64,000 nt of DNA from positions 248,001-312,000 of the forward strand of contig JBBDRD010000027.1 in the NCBI GenBank assembly GCA_040905665.1, given 5' to 3'. The notes under the pieces were generated by a model. The model was given only the letters and a program-made list of their open reading frames with translations. It was not told the DNA's origin and made no database searches. Source of the stretch: DASVCN01 sp040905665. Lineage in GTDB: Bacteria > Deinococcota > Deinococci > Deinococcales > Trueperaceae. Both the position numbers and the translations under genes were made by a program. Positions 39,685-47,928 of the stretch are shown in pieces; position 1 is the stretch's first letter; every line of letters begins with the position of its first letter.

Positions 39685-40698
39685 ATGGCCGCATACAAGG
39701 ACTACTACAAGATCCTTGAGGTGCCCCGTAGTGCGTCTCAGAAGGAGATCCGCGCTGCATTCAGGAAGCTGGCGGCCAAGCACCACCCGGACCGTCACAA
39801 GGACGACAAGCAGGCCGAGGAGCGCTTCAAGGAAGTAAACGAGGCCTACACCGTCCTTCGTGACGAAGAGAAGCGCAAGGTCTACGACCTCTACGGTAGC
39901 GGGGCCGACCGCCAACCCTTCCATCCCACTGGCGGCGGAGGTCGGGCCTACACCAACGTGAACTCCGAGGAGTTCGCCGACTTCAGCGACTTCTTCCAGA
40001 ACCTCTTCGGCGGCGGCTTCGGCGCCGCTCAGGGCGGCGTTCGCGGCGGCTTCGTGGATGCGGGGCAGTTTGCTGGCTTTCGAGATTCCGACGTTCGTGG
40101 CAGCGTCCGTCCGGCGCGCAGGACTACCGAAGCCGAGTTGTCGCTCGACATGCGGATGGCGTACCGCGGGGGCGTCACCACGATTAGCCTGGAAGGCCGG
40201 CGCATCGAGATCACGATTCCGGCAGGAACACGCGACGGAGCGCGTCTGCGGCTACGCGGGCAGGCTCCCGATCGGGGCGACCTGATCTTGAAGATTCGCC
40301 TGGCTCGCGACCCTGTCTTCACTCTCGACGGCGACAACGTACGAGTTAAGGTGCCGGTGGCCGATTATCGCGCCGCCCTCGGCGGTCCGGTAATCGTGCC
40401 CACCCTTGACGGGGAGGTGGAGATGATCCTTCCGCCGGGAACCAAATCGGGTCGAGTGCTGCGGCTGCGCGGGCAAGGCTGGCCAACTGCCAAGCAAAGC
40501 ACCGCCAAAGAAGGTAACGACAAGGTCGACGGGTTGCAAGTCGACGGGTCGCAAAACGTGGCTCGTGGCGATGAGCTTGCAGAGGTGGTGATCAACATTC
40601 CCGCTGCACTCTCAACTGAACAGTTGAAGCTCTACGGAGAGCTGGCCGCCTTGGCGGAAAGGCCGGTCGAGGAGGAGAGCGCCGAAGTGACGGCTTGA
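39685..40698 (+). CDS. dnaJ: DnaJ co-chaperone (J-domain, no zinc finger)
   Basis: 337 aa; GAGGAG before ATG 39685. J-domain with HPD (KHHPDRHKDD), a Gly/Phe-rich linker (FGGGFGAAQGGVRGG), then the two C-terminal beta-sandwich domains (LDMRMAYRGGVTTISLEGRRIEITIPAGTRDGARLRLRGQ). No CxxCxGxG zinc repeats, as in Thermus DnaJ. A 9-12 base near-repeat (DGLQVDGSQ) interrupts the second beta domain. Last gene of the operon. Confidence 0.95.
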   Translation: MAAYKDYYKILEVPRSASQKEIRAAFRKLAAKHHPDRHKDDKQAEERFKEVNEAYTVLRDEEKRKVYDLYGSGADRQPFHPTGGGGRAYTNVNSEEFADFSDFFQNLFGGGFGAAQGGVRGGFVDAGQFAGFRDSDVRGSVRPARRTTEAELSLDMRMAYRGGVTTISLEGRRIEITIPAGTRDGARLRLRGQAPDRGDLILKIRLARDPVFTLDGDNVRVKVPVADYRAALGGPVIVPTLDGEVEMILPPGTKSGRVLRLRGQGWPTAKQSTAKEGNDKVDGLQVDGSQNVARGDELAEVVINIPAALSTEQLKLYGELAALAERPVEEESAEVTA

Positions 40699-40744
40699 CG
40701 TGTACGGCGAGCCCGCCCCCAGGTCGCGTCCCAAAAGTGCAACT

Positions 40745-40768
40745 GCCCCGCTTGAGCGGGGCGCTTTT
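40745..40768 (+). terminator. Terminator of dnaK operon
   Basis: GCCCCGC-TTGA-GCGGGGC hairpin followed by GCTTTTG. Confidence 0.75.
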
Positions 40769-40832
40769 GTTCGCGGCCGGTGCCTCGGTTGCCGACGTCG
40801 CCACGCTTCCAGCCTTCTCATGAGTCGGGTGC

Positions 40833-40838
40833 TAGGGT
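40833..40838 (+). promoter_or_regulatory. TANNNT box for leaderless parvulin transcript
   Basis: TAGGGT, 6 nt, GTG 40845; no SD. It would start transcription at the start codon. Confidence 0.45.
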
Positions 40839-40844
40839 GCTGGC

Positions 40845-41981
40845 GTGAATGAATTTGTCGATAGATCCAATAGGCGATCCAATAGACTCAATAGGCGAGC
40901 CGTTAGATGGTTGGGCGTCATTACGCTACTGCTTCTGCTGACGCTCCCTATCGCGGCGTGGGCGCAGCCGGATGACGGCGAACCTGCAGAAAATCCGGTG
41001 GTGTTGAGGGCCGGTGAGTACGAAGAGACGCTTACCGATTTCGACGCGCGCTTCGAGATCGCTATCCGCGGCCTCGCCGCTAGCCAGGGACTCGAACTCA
41101 CCGACGACGTACGCGCTCAATTGGAGAGTTTCAAGCCCAGCTACCTGGAGCAGCGTGCCACCGAGGTGGCCCTGGTTCAAGAGGCCGAGCGTCGGGACAT
41201 CGAAGTCAGCGAAGAGACGGTCGATGAGCGCGTCGCCGAGGTGCAGAGCAGTTTGGTCGAGGGTCAAGACTTCTCCGACCTGCTCGCGCAGGCGGGTTTT
41301 CGGGACGAGGCGCAACTCCGCGGTTTGGTTCGCGAGACCGAACAGATCCAGCGCGCGCTGGACGCCGTAGAAGCAGAAATTGAAGTGAGTGAGAGCGAGA
41401 TCCAGGAGTTTTACGACGCCAACCAAGAGATGTTTCAGCAGCCCGAGCAGGTTTGCGCGCGTCACATCCTGGTGGAGAGCGTCGATGAGGCCGAGCAGGT
41501 CCTTGGCGACCTCGAGGAGGGGGCCGACTTCGCGACCCTGGCCAGCGAGCGGAGCATCGACCCGGGCGGTCAAGGCGGAGGAGACCTGGGCTGCTTCGCC
41601 CGGGGACGCATGGTTCCACCCTTTGAGGAGGCCGCTTTCGCAGCCACGACCGGGGAGCCGGTAGGACCGGTCGAGAGCCAGTTTGGTCAGCACGTAATAC
41701 TGGTTTACGAGCGTAATGAGCCGAGCGCTGCCGACTTGGAAGAAGTGAGCGCGGCAATCGAGCAGCAACTACAAACACAAGAGGTCGCCGCCACCATCGA
41801 GGAGCTGCGCGAGGATGCGGGTATCGAGTTGTTCCCTGAGCGGCTCGGGGTGCCGGTGCAATCCCCTCCCAACGGTGAGCCGGCCGGCGAAACTCCCACG
41901 GGGGAGCAGCCCGATAAGGCGACTGAGCAGTCCACCCCTGACGACGGGGAGGGTGACGAAGGGGAGGGTGGCGAGGAGTAG
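40845..41981 (+). CDS. Exported peptidyl-prolyl isomerase (SurA/PrsA-like parvulin)
   Basis: 378 aa from GTG 40845. Signal peptide after a basic N-terminus (a short NRR repeat in DNA and protein), cleavage near AWAQP; SurA_N-like helical region; parvulin rotamase domain around residues 200-300 (CARHILVESVDEAEQVL, GGDLGCFARGRMVPPFEEAAFA, QFGQHVILVYE); acidic Pro/Thr/Glu-rich tail. Folds or escorts exported proteins outside the membrane. Confidence 0.9.
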   Translation: MNEFVDRSNRRSNRLNRRAVRWLGVITLLLLLTLPIAAWAQPDDGEPAENPVVLRAGEYEETLTDFDARFEIAIRGLAASQGLELTDDVRAQLESFKPSYLEQRATEVALVQEAERRDIEVSEETVDERVAEVQSSLVEGQDFSDLLAQAGFRDEAQLRGLVRETEQIQRALDAVEAEIEVSESEIQEFYDANQEMFQQPEQVCARHILVESVDEAEQVLGDLEEGADFATLASERSIDPGGQGGGDLGCFARGRMVPPFEEAAFAATTGEPVGPVESQFGQHVILVYERNEPSAADLEEVSAAIEQQLQTQEVAATIEELREDAGIELFPERLGVPVQSPPNGEPAGETPTGEQPDKATEQSTPDDGEGDEGEGGEE

Positions 41982-42002
41982 AGCCGGCGAGGAGTAAAGC
42001 CG
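41971..42002. repeat. 16-bp direct repeat across the parvulin stop codon
   Basis: GCGAGGAGTAGAGCCG and GCGAGGAGTAAAGCCG, adjacent, with the gene's TAG stop in copy 1. Confidence 0.8.
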
Positions 42003-42063
42003 GCGAACCTCTTTGGAAGTGCGCGGATAACGGGATCTCGGATGGCTTGAGATTCTAACGTGA

Positions 42064-42621
42064 CTAACTGGTGCCAGGTCGGGCTCCAACCCAACTGGTA
42101 CCTTTGTTCGTGGCCGAACGCAGCCGGTCCGCCAGTTGGGCGGCGTGATGTTGCACATGACGCAAGTTGATGAGTTGATCTTCAAGCTTTGAAACCTTGT
42201 ACCAGCTGAACCCGCTCACCGGGCTATGGAGGTCGAGTCGATCGACGGCGTCGTCGACCATCCGGTCGCATTCGCGCCAGTAGTCCAACGCCTGCGCTCT
42301 CGTGTACGGTTCGGGGATCAAAGGCAGTGCACTCTCAGGATCGGCGGGGCCGGATATGCCGTCGGGATGCTGGACGTCCGCCTGATGGTGCTTCCAGGGA
42401 TGAAACGCGGCTTCATTCGGCTGAAGATACAGATGGGTAAAGTACAAGGTGTGATAGGCGACCTGCCAGAACGTGTTTAGGTGTTCCGTGCTCGACCAAA
42501 GCTCGAGGGGGCACTGCTCGATCGTCTCTCTGAGCATCGCGAGCGCCGCATGGTATTGGCTCTTCAATATCGAGCGCAGGAGTTCGGAAGGGACAACGTC
42601 TACACTTTCTCTCTCACCCAC
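42064..42621 (-). CDS. DinB-family protein
   Basis: 185 aa from GTG 42621, preceded by GAGGT. Four-helix DinB/YfiT-like fold with a His-rich pattern typical of the metal site: WQVAYHTLYFTHLYL in the N-terminal half and NLRHVQHHAAQLADRLR near the C-terminus. DinB-fold proteins are putative metal-dependent enzymes or thiol transferases; the exact activity is not known. Confidence 0.75.
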   Translation of the reverse strand: MGERESVDVVPSELLRSILKSQYHAALAMLRETIEQCPLELWSSTEHLNTFWQVAYHTLYFTHLYLQPNEAAFHPWKHHQADVQHPDGISGPADPESALPLIPEPYTRAQALDYWRECDRMVDDAVDRLDLHSPVSGFSWYKVSKLEDQLINLRHVQHHAAQLADRLRSATNKGTSWVGARPGTS

Positions 42622-42702
42622 TACGACCTCTTATCTGTTGGGAACCGCCCGGCCCTTCTCTAACCGAACGGATCCTGGGGGTCGAGTATCCCCTCACACC
42701 GT

Positions 42703-43338
42703 CTACGGCGCCAACCTCTCGAGCGACCAGCTATCCCCGTGTCGAGTGTAGCGAAACCTGTCGTGAAGCCGCTCGGGCCTGCCCTGCCACAGCTCCAGCG
42801 CCAACGGCTGCAGCCGGTAGCCGCCCCAATGGTCCGGCAGCGGCACCTCGCGTCCATCGAAACGCTTTCGTGCAGCCTCCTCTCGAGCCAGCAACTCCTC
42901 GCGGTCGCGCAACGGTGAGCTCTGCGGCGAGGCCCAGGCTCCCACCTGTGAGCCGCGCGGCCGCGAGCGGAAGTATGCTTCCGACACCTCCCGGGAGAGC
43001 TTGTCGACGGTGCCCTCGACTCGAATCTGACGCTCCAAACGGTCCCAGTAGAGCACCAGCGCCGCCTGCGGATTGGCGGCCAGGTCTTGTGCTTTTCGGC
43101 TCGCGTAGTTGCTGTAGAAGAGTAGGCCCTGGGGCCCGTAACCCTTGAGCAAGACCATGCGGGCGGATACCCGGCCCGAGGCGTCGGCGGTAGCTAGCGT
43201 CATGGCGGTGGGCTCGAGCAGGTCGGCGGCAACCGCGTCCGCCATCCAGCTTGCGAACTGTGTGAGCGGATCCGGATCCAGATCGCGTTTGCGCAGTTCG
43301 GCGCGCCCATAGTCCCTTCTGGTCTCCTCGATCCCCAT
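42703..43338 (-). CDS. pdxH: Pyridoxamine/pyridoxine 5'-phosphate oxidase
   Basis: 211 aa FMN enzyme making pyridoxal phosphate. Motifs: DPLTQFASWMADAVA, AMTLATADASGRVSARMVLLKGYGPQGLLFYSNY, RSRPRGSQVGAWASPQS, and the C-terminal RLQPLALELWQGRPERLHDRFRY with the Arg/His substrate residues. Leaderless-looking start: TAGACT 6 nt before ATG 43338. Divergent from the DUF255 gene. Confidence 0.95.
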   Translation of the reverse strand: MGIEETRRDYGRAELRKRDLDPDPLTQFASWMADAVAADLLEPTAMTLATADASGRVSARMVLLKGYGPQGLLFYSNYASRKAQDLAANPQAALVLYWDRLERQIRVEGTVDKLSREVSEAYFRSRPRGSQVGAWASPQSSPLRDREELLAREEAARKRFDGREVPLPDHWGGYRLQPLALELWQGRPERLHDRFRYTRHGDSWSLERLAP

Positions 43339-43344
43339 GCCCTC

Positions 43345-43350
43345 AGTCTA
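43345..43350 (-). promoter_or_regulatory. TANNNT box for leaderless pdxH transcript
   Basis: TAGACT on the minus strand, 6 nt before ATG 43338; no SD. Confidence 0.5.
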
Positions 43351-43405
43351 TTGTCTCTGTCGCCCGACACGGCGCACGGCGACAGTCGCAGTGGGTAGCC
43401 AGTGT

Positions 43406-43411
43406 TAGTTT
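43406..43411 (+). promoter_or_regulatory. TANNNT box for leaderless DUF255 transcript
   Basis: TAGTTT, 6 nt, ATG 43418; no SD. Confidence 0.45.
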
Positions 43412-43417
43412 TGCCGC

Positions 43418-45457
43418 ATGGCCAATCGCCTGTCCGCCGAATCGAGTCCCTATCTGCGCCAGCACCAAGACAATCCGGTGGATTGGTACCCCTGGGGCAG
43501 CGAGGCTTTCGAGCGCGCCAAGCGGGAGGACAAGCCGGTGCTGCTGTCGGTCGGTTACTCCGCTTGTCATTGGTGTCACGTGATGGCGCACGAGAGTTTC
43601 GAGGATGTCGAGACCGCCCGGCTGATGAACGAGTATTTCGTGAACGTGAAAGTAGACCGCGAGGAGCGCCCCGACGTCGACTCGGTCTACATGAATGCGG
43701 TGCAGGCGTTTACCGGCGCCGGCGGCTGGCCAATGACTGTCCTGCTCACGCCACAGGCCGAGCCTTTCTTCGGGGGCACCTACTTCCCGCCTGATAACCG
43801 CTACGGCCGTCCTTCCTTCCGCCGGGTGCTGGAAGCGCTTGCGTCGGCCTGGCGCGAGCGGCGTGACGAGGTCCTGGGCTCGGCCGAGCAGATGCACGCT
43901 TATCTGCGTGGCCTGGAGAAGGCCGGTGAGGCGTCCGAAGAGTTGGACGCCAACCTGCCATCCGAGGCGTTGGAGGAGCTGCGCCGTCAGTTCGACGGGG
44001 TTCATGGCGGCTTTGGCTCCGCTCCCAAGTTCCCGCCCCACTCGGTCCTGCGTTTCTTGCTCGCTCGTGCCGAGGAGAGCGCCCGCGAGATGGCTCACGT
44101 GACCCTGCGTCGCATGGCGAAAGGCGGGATCTATGACCAGGTTGGTGGTGGATTCGCCCGCTACAGCGTCGATGAACGCTGGCTGGTGCCACACTTCGAG
44201 AAGATGCTTTACGACAATGGACAGCTCCTGTCCCGTTACAGCGAGGCCTATCGTCACAGCGCCGACCCGCTCTACGAAGAGGTGATCGACGCGACCATCG
44301 GCTGGATGCTGCGGGAGCTGAGGGACCCGCAAGGCGGCTTCTACAGCGCCCTCGACGCCGACAGCGAAGGGGAGGAGGGGCGCTTCTACGTGTGGGAGGA
44401 GCCGGCGTTCGAGCTTCTCCTGGGTGAGGAAGCGGCAATGGCCAAGGAGTGGTTCGGGGTGACGAGTGAAGGCAACTTCGAGGGGCGGAACATCCTCACG
44501 GCTGCCGACGACGAGGAGGGGTTCGCCCGACGCCACGGCTTGGCACTCGATGAACTCGAAGAGCGGCTGGCACGGTGGCGGGCACTACTCCTGGCCGCCC
44601 GCAAGGAGCGCGTTCGGCCCGGTCTCGACGACAAGATAATCACCTCGTGGAACGGACTGGCGATGGCTGGGCTGGCCGACGCCGGCCGGGTCTTGCACCG
44701 GCCGGAATACGTCGAGCACGCCCGACGAACGGCGCGGTTCGTGCGCTCCAACCTGTGGCAAGAGGGGCGGCTGTTCCACGTTTACGGTGGCGGACGCGCG
44801 CAGATACCGGGTTTATTGGAGGACTATGCTTTCCTCGGCCATGGCTTGCTGGCGCTCTATCACGCCAGCTTCGAAGAGGAGTGGCTGCTGTGGCTGCTCG
44901 AGCTCACCCATGTGATCGGGCGACACTTCACCGACGAACGCGGCGTCTTCTTTAGCACTCCCGACGACGGAGAGGCGTTGATTGTTAGGCCGCGGGGGAT
45001 CTCCGACAGCGCCGTGCCGGCGGACAATGCCGTCGCCGCCGAGCTGTTCGTACACGTGGCGCGCCTGACCGGCGATTTCGAGCTCGAGCGCCTGGCGCAG
45101 CGCGCGGTCGCCGGTCTTGGCGCCCTAGCCCTCCGGCATCCCAGCGGACTAGGCGCCACCCTCACCACCATTGAATTCCTGCTCCATCCGCCGCGCGAGG
45201 TAGCGGTCATCGGCGACCCTCTCGATGAGGCCACTCAGATGCTTTTACGGATCGTTCAGCAGCAGCCTCTGCCGTACGCGGTTGTTGCTCACGCCGACGG
45301 TCCACAGCATCCGCTGGCCGAGCGCCTGCCCTTCCTGCAGGGGCGGGACACTGTCGACGGTAAGCCTGCCGCTTACGTCTGTGAGGGGGGAACCTGCCGA
45401 TTGCCGCTGACCGATCCTGGCGACCTGGCCAGGGAGCTCGTCGAGCAGGCCACCTGA
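43418..45457 (+). CDS. DUF255 (YyaL/SPATA20-like) thioredoxin-fold protein
   Basis: 679 aa. N-terminal thioredoxin-fold domain with SSPYLRQHQDNPVDWYPWG and the CHWCHVM active-site-like motif, then GAGGWPMTVLLTPQAEPFFGGTYFPP; a large (alpha/alpha)6-barrel follows, with FHVYGGGRAQIPGLLEDYAF and the C-terminal CEGGTCRLPL Cys pair. Conserved family of unknown role, proposed in redox or sugar-related reactions. Confidence 0.92.
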   Translation: MANRLSAESSPYLRQHQDNPVDWYPWGSEAFERAKREDKPVLLSVGYSACHWCHVMAHESFEDVETARLMNEYFVNVKVDREERPDVDSVYMNAVQAFTGAGGWPMTVLLTPQAEPFFGGTYFPPDNRYGRPSFRRVLEALASAWRERRDEVLGSAEQMHAYLRGLEKAGEASEELDANLPSEALEELRRQFDGVHGGFGSAPKFPPHSVLRFLLARAEESAREMAHVTLRRMAKGGIYDQVGGGFARYSVDERWLVPHFEKMLYDNGQLLSRYSEAYRHSADPLYEEVIDATIGWMLRELRDPQGGFYSALDADSEGEEGRFYVWEEPAFELLLGEEAAMAKEWFGVTSEGNFEGRNILTAADDEEGFARRHGLALDELEERLARWRALLLAARKERVRPGLDDKIITSWNGLAMAGLADAGRVLHRPEYVEHARRTARFVRSNLWQEGRLFHVYGGGRAQIPGLLEDYAFLGHGLLALYHASFEEEWLLWLLELTHVIGRHFTDERGVFFSTPDDGEALIVRPRGISDSAVPADNAVAAELFVHVARLTGDFELERLAQRAVAGLGALALRHPSGLGATLTTIEFLLHPPREVAVIGDPLDEATQMLLRIVQQQPLPYAVVAHADGPQHPLAERLPFLQGRDTVDGKPAAYVCEGGTCRLPLTDPGDLARELVEQAT

Positions 45458-45466
45458 CCCCCGCCT

Positions 45467-45472
45467 TACAAT
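45467..45472 (+). promoter_or_regulatory. TANNNT box for leaderless addB transcript
   Basis: TACAAT, 5 nt, GTG 45478. A GAGG lies between but too close to the start to be a normal SD. Confidence 0.45.
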
Positions 45473-45477
45473 GAGGC

Positions 45478-47928
45478 GTGAGTTTCGAGCTTCTGGTTGG
45501 ACCCCCCGGATCGGGTAAGACGCACGTTCTGGTGGAGCGCGCCAGGGAGTTGGCCGTCCAGGGGAAGCGAGTGTGGTGGGCCGGGCTGCCTAATCAGCGA
45601 GCCGGACTCTATCGGCGCGCGACCTCGCGTGGGCCCCTCTTGGGGCTCGAGTTTCAGACGCTGCAACAGTTCTACTACCGGCTTCTAGCCCATGCTTGTG
45701 TGCTCAAACCCCTCGTGGTGGGTACCGGCCGCCTTGCGCTGGTCGGGGAAGCGCTGGCGCAGGAACGCGACGCTCTGCCCTCGCCCGGGGAAGCGCGCCT
45801 ATTCGCCGGGGCAATCTCCGAGGCCAAGAGATACGACCTCGGCCCGCGCCATTTGCCTGCAGGGGACCCCGAGGTTGAACGGTTTCGCGCCATCTACGCC
45901 AGCTACGAACTGCTGAAGGGGGAAGCGTGGGACTACGACGATTTTCGTCGCGAGGCGTTGATTCTGGCCGAGTCGGGTGGCGCCGCCCTGGAAGCCGACG
46001 CTCTCATTGTCGACGGCCTGCGTGAGGTAGGTCCACTCGATCTGCGCCTCCTGCTCGCCTTGGGGGACCGTTACGAAGTACGTCTGGCGTTGCCCGAAGC
46101 GCCGCCCGGGTGCGGCCCGGCAGTTGTGCTCAAGCCGCGTGAGTCGACCCTCCTGTCGGTGTATCGCGCCGCTAATCCGGTGAGCGAATCCCGTTGGGTC
46201 CTAAGCGCCCTCAAGCGCGACCTCGCCTTGGGGTTCGACCCGCTCGATCTGGCTGTGATCCTACCCGAAGGCAGTAGCGCCGCTTTCACTGCCTTGGCCG
46301 ATGAGTACGGTGTCCCGGTAATGGACGAGTTCCCCACAGCCCTTGCCGACGATTTGCCGGGCAGATTGCTGCTCGAGCTGCTCGAACTTCCCGACTACCC
46401 CACCGCCTCCCGTCTACTGCCCATCCGCGAGCTAGCCCCCCTTGCCAACGCCGCCCTCTATAGCGGCGTCGCCGGCAACAGGGCGCTCTCCTCGCTCGCT
46501 CAAGAGGTAGGACTGGCCGAGACATGGCGCCGTTGGCAGGCGTGGCTGGAGGTGACCGACGACACCGATGCATGGGCTTCGCAACTGGTCGACCAAGTGT
46601 TGGCGATGTCGGGCCGAGAAGAGGGGAAGGAAGCCTTTCGCGTTCAAGCGCTCTTGCGGGCCAAGGAAGCGTCGCGAGTCGCGGTAGGACCGGGATTTCG
46701 AGCCTGGTGGGTTGCCCTGCTAAAGGAATCGAGCGTGAACCTCCCACAACCAGGTGGAGTATCACTGCTCGATGAGCGCCTGGCGAGCGGCCGTCGCTTC
46801 CGCCGTACCTATCTGATGCGCGCGGTCGAGGGGGCTTACGGGACGGGCGAAGGCGAAGACTACTTCGTGCCCGAGGAGGGGAGATCGCCACTGTCGCGGC
46901 TCTTCGAGGGCTTGGCGTCCACCTTGCCCAAACGGTTCGAGGGGCGCGACCGGCTGCTCTTCGCCGAACTGCTCTCAACTGCCGACGACCTCATCGTCAC
47001 CTTCCCCGACGCCGACCAAGGGGGGCCACTCCTGGCGGAACCCGCGCTAATCGCCGGCTGCGAGCCCCAGGTCCTGCCGCAGCTTCCCCTTGGCAGCCGC
47101 CTCGAATTGGTCGCGGGCGAGAGCTACCGAGCGCCTTCGGGCCCGGCCTTGGTCACGAACGACCCAGGGGACGACCCTGCCGATGACTCCTCGGATGACG
47201 CAGCGGACGATACAGCGGACGACCCTACGGACGACCCTGCGAAGGACCACGCGGATGAACCTGCGCTCCTCTCCCTCGAGCAGCTGCGGCGCTACGACGA
47301 GTGTGCGATGAGGTACTGGCTCGAGCGCGTGGTGGCCGGGCAAGACCGAAGAAGTCCGGGTGCTCCTCACGACGGGTGGTGGAGGGGGTTGGTCAACGAT
47401 CTGGTCGAGCACCCCAGCTCCACTCCCGAGCATCTCGACGCCCTGGCTGCAAGCTACCCGCTGGCCGCCGAGTGGATCGCGGGCAACCGCGACCTACTGC
47501 TGTGCCTGAACTTCGGCGTCCGCTTGCCAGCCGGGGGGCAGGGCACCTGGGCGCGGCCCGATGCCGCCCTGCGCTCGGACCGGGTGGCCAGCTTCTACAC
47601 CTTCGCCCAGCCTGGCACCATCAACAGCGAAAGTGAGGCGCAGGAGCACCTCGAGGGCCGCTGGACCGAGCTCTGGGCTGCTGGGCACATGCTCCAGCGT
47701 TATCGCGGACGCATCGACAAGGTACGGCTGCTGGTGTGGCCGGTCCTGAGTAAGCCGATAGACGCGTACCCTGGTGGAATCGCCTACCCCTGGCGCCGCA
47801 TCTCGAGTCGCATGAACCGCGCTCAAGCTGCGCTCGAGCGAATCGGCCAGGGGCGGATCGACCCGTCACCCGGTTTCCGCTGTGGCCACTGCCGGGTGCG
47901 AGATATCTGCCGCGAGGGGGCGCCATGA
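45478..47928 (+). CDS. AddB-like helicase-nuclease subunit, Fe-S nuclease domain with altered active site
   Basis: 816 aa from GTG 45478. N-terminal Walker A GPPGSGKT (residues 8-15) opens an AddB-type helicase-like part. An acidic linker at about 562-595 is a 12-bp DNA repeat (DDxxDD units). The C-terminal nuclease domain keeps the four Cys of the AddB iron-sulfur cluster (C609 in YDECAMRYW; C802, C805 and C811 in FRCGHCRVRDIC). The expected GxxD ... DxK nuclease motif is replaced by ARPDAALRSDRVASFYTF, so this nuclease may be inactive. Overlaps addA (ATGA). Homologous recombination and DNA break repair. Confidence 0.82.
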   Translation: MSFELLVGPPGSGKTHVLVERARELAVQGKRVWWAGLPNQRAGLYRRATSRGPLLGLEFQTLQQFYYRLLAHACVLKPLVVGTGRLALVGEALAQERDALPSPGEARLFAGAISEAKRYDLGPRHLPAGDPEVERFRAIYASYELLKGEAWDYDDFRREALILAESGGAALEADALIVDGLREVGPLDLRLLLALGDRYEVRLALPEAPPGCGPAVVLKPRESTLLSVYRAANPVSESRWVLSALKRDLALGFDPLDLAVILPEGSSAAFTALADEYGVPVMDEFPTALADDLPGRLLLELLELPDYPTASRLLPIRELAPLANAALYSGVAGNRALSSLAQEVGLAETWRRWQAWLEVTDDTDAWASQLVDQVLAMSGREEGKEAFRVQALLRAKEASRVAVGPGFRAWWVALLKESSVNLPQPGGVSLLDERLASGRRFRRTYLMRAVEGAYGTGEGEDYFVPEEGRSPLSRLFEGLASTLPKRFEGRDRLLFAELLSTADDLIVTFPDADQGGPLLAEPALIAGCEPQVLPQLPLGSRLELVAGESYRAPSGPALVTNDPGDDPADDSSDDAADDTADDPTDDPAKDHADEPALLSLEQLRRYDECAMRYWLERVVAGQDRRSPGAPHDGWWRGLVNDLVEHPSSTPEHLDALAASYPLAAEWIAGNRDLLLCLNFGVRLPAGGQGTWARPDAALRSDRVASFYTFAQPGTINSESEAQEHLEGRWTELWAAGHMLQRYRGRIDKVRLLVWPVLSKPIDAYPGGIAYPWRRISSRMNRAQAALERIGQGRIDPSPGFRCGHCRVRDICREGAP

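Noticed and set aside
43343..44536. Long minus-strand reading frame of 397 codons opposite DUF255
   Set aside because: It is antisense to a recognised gene, gives no recognised protein and shows no SD or TANNNT box. Frame-shadow of high-GC coding sequence.
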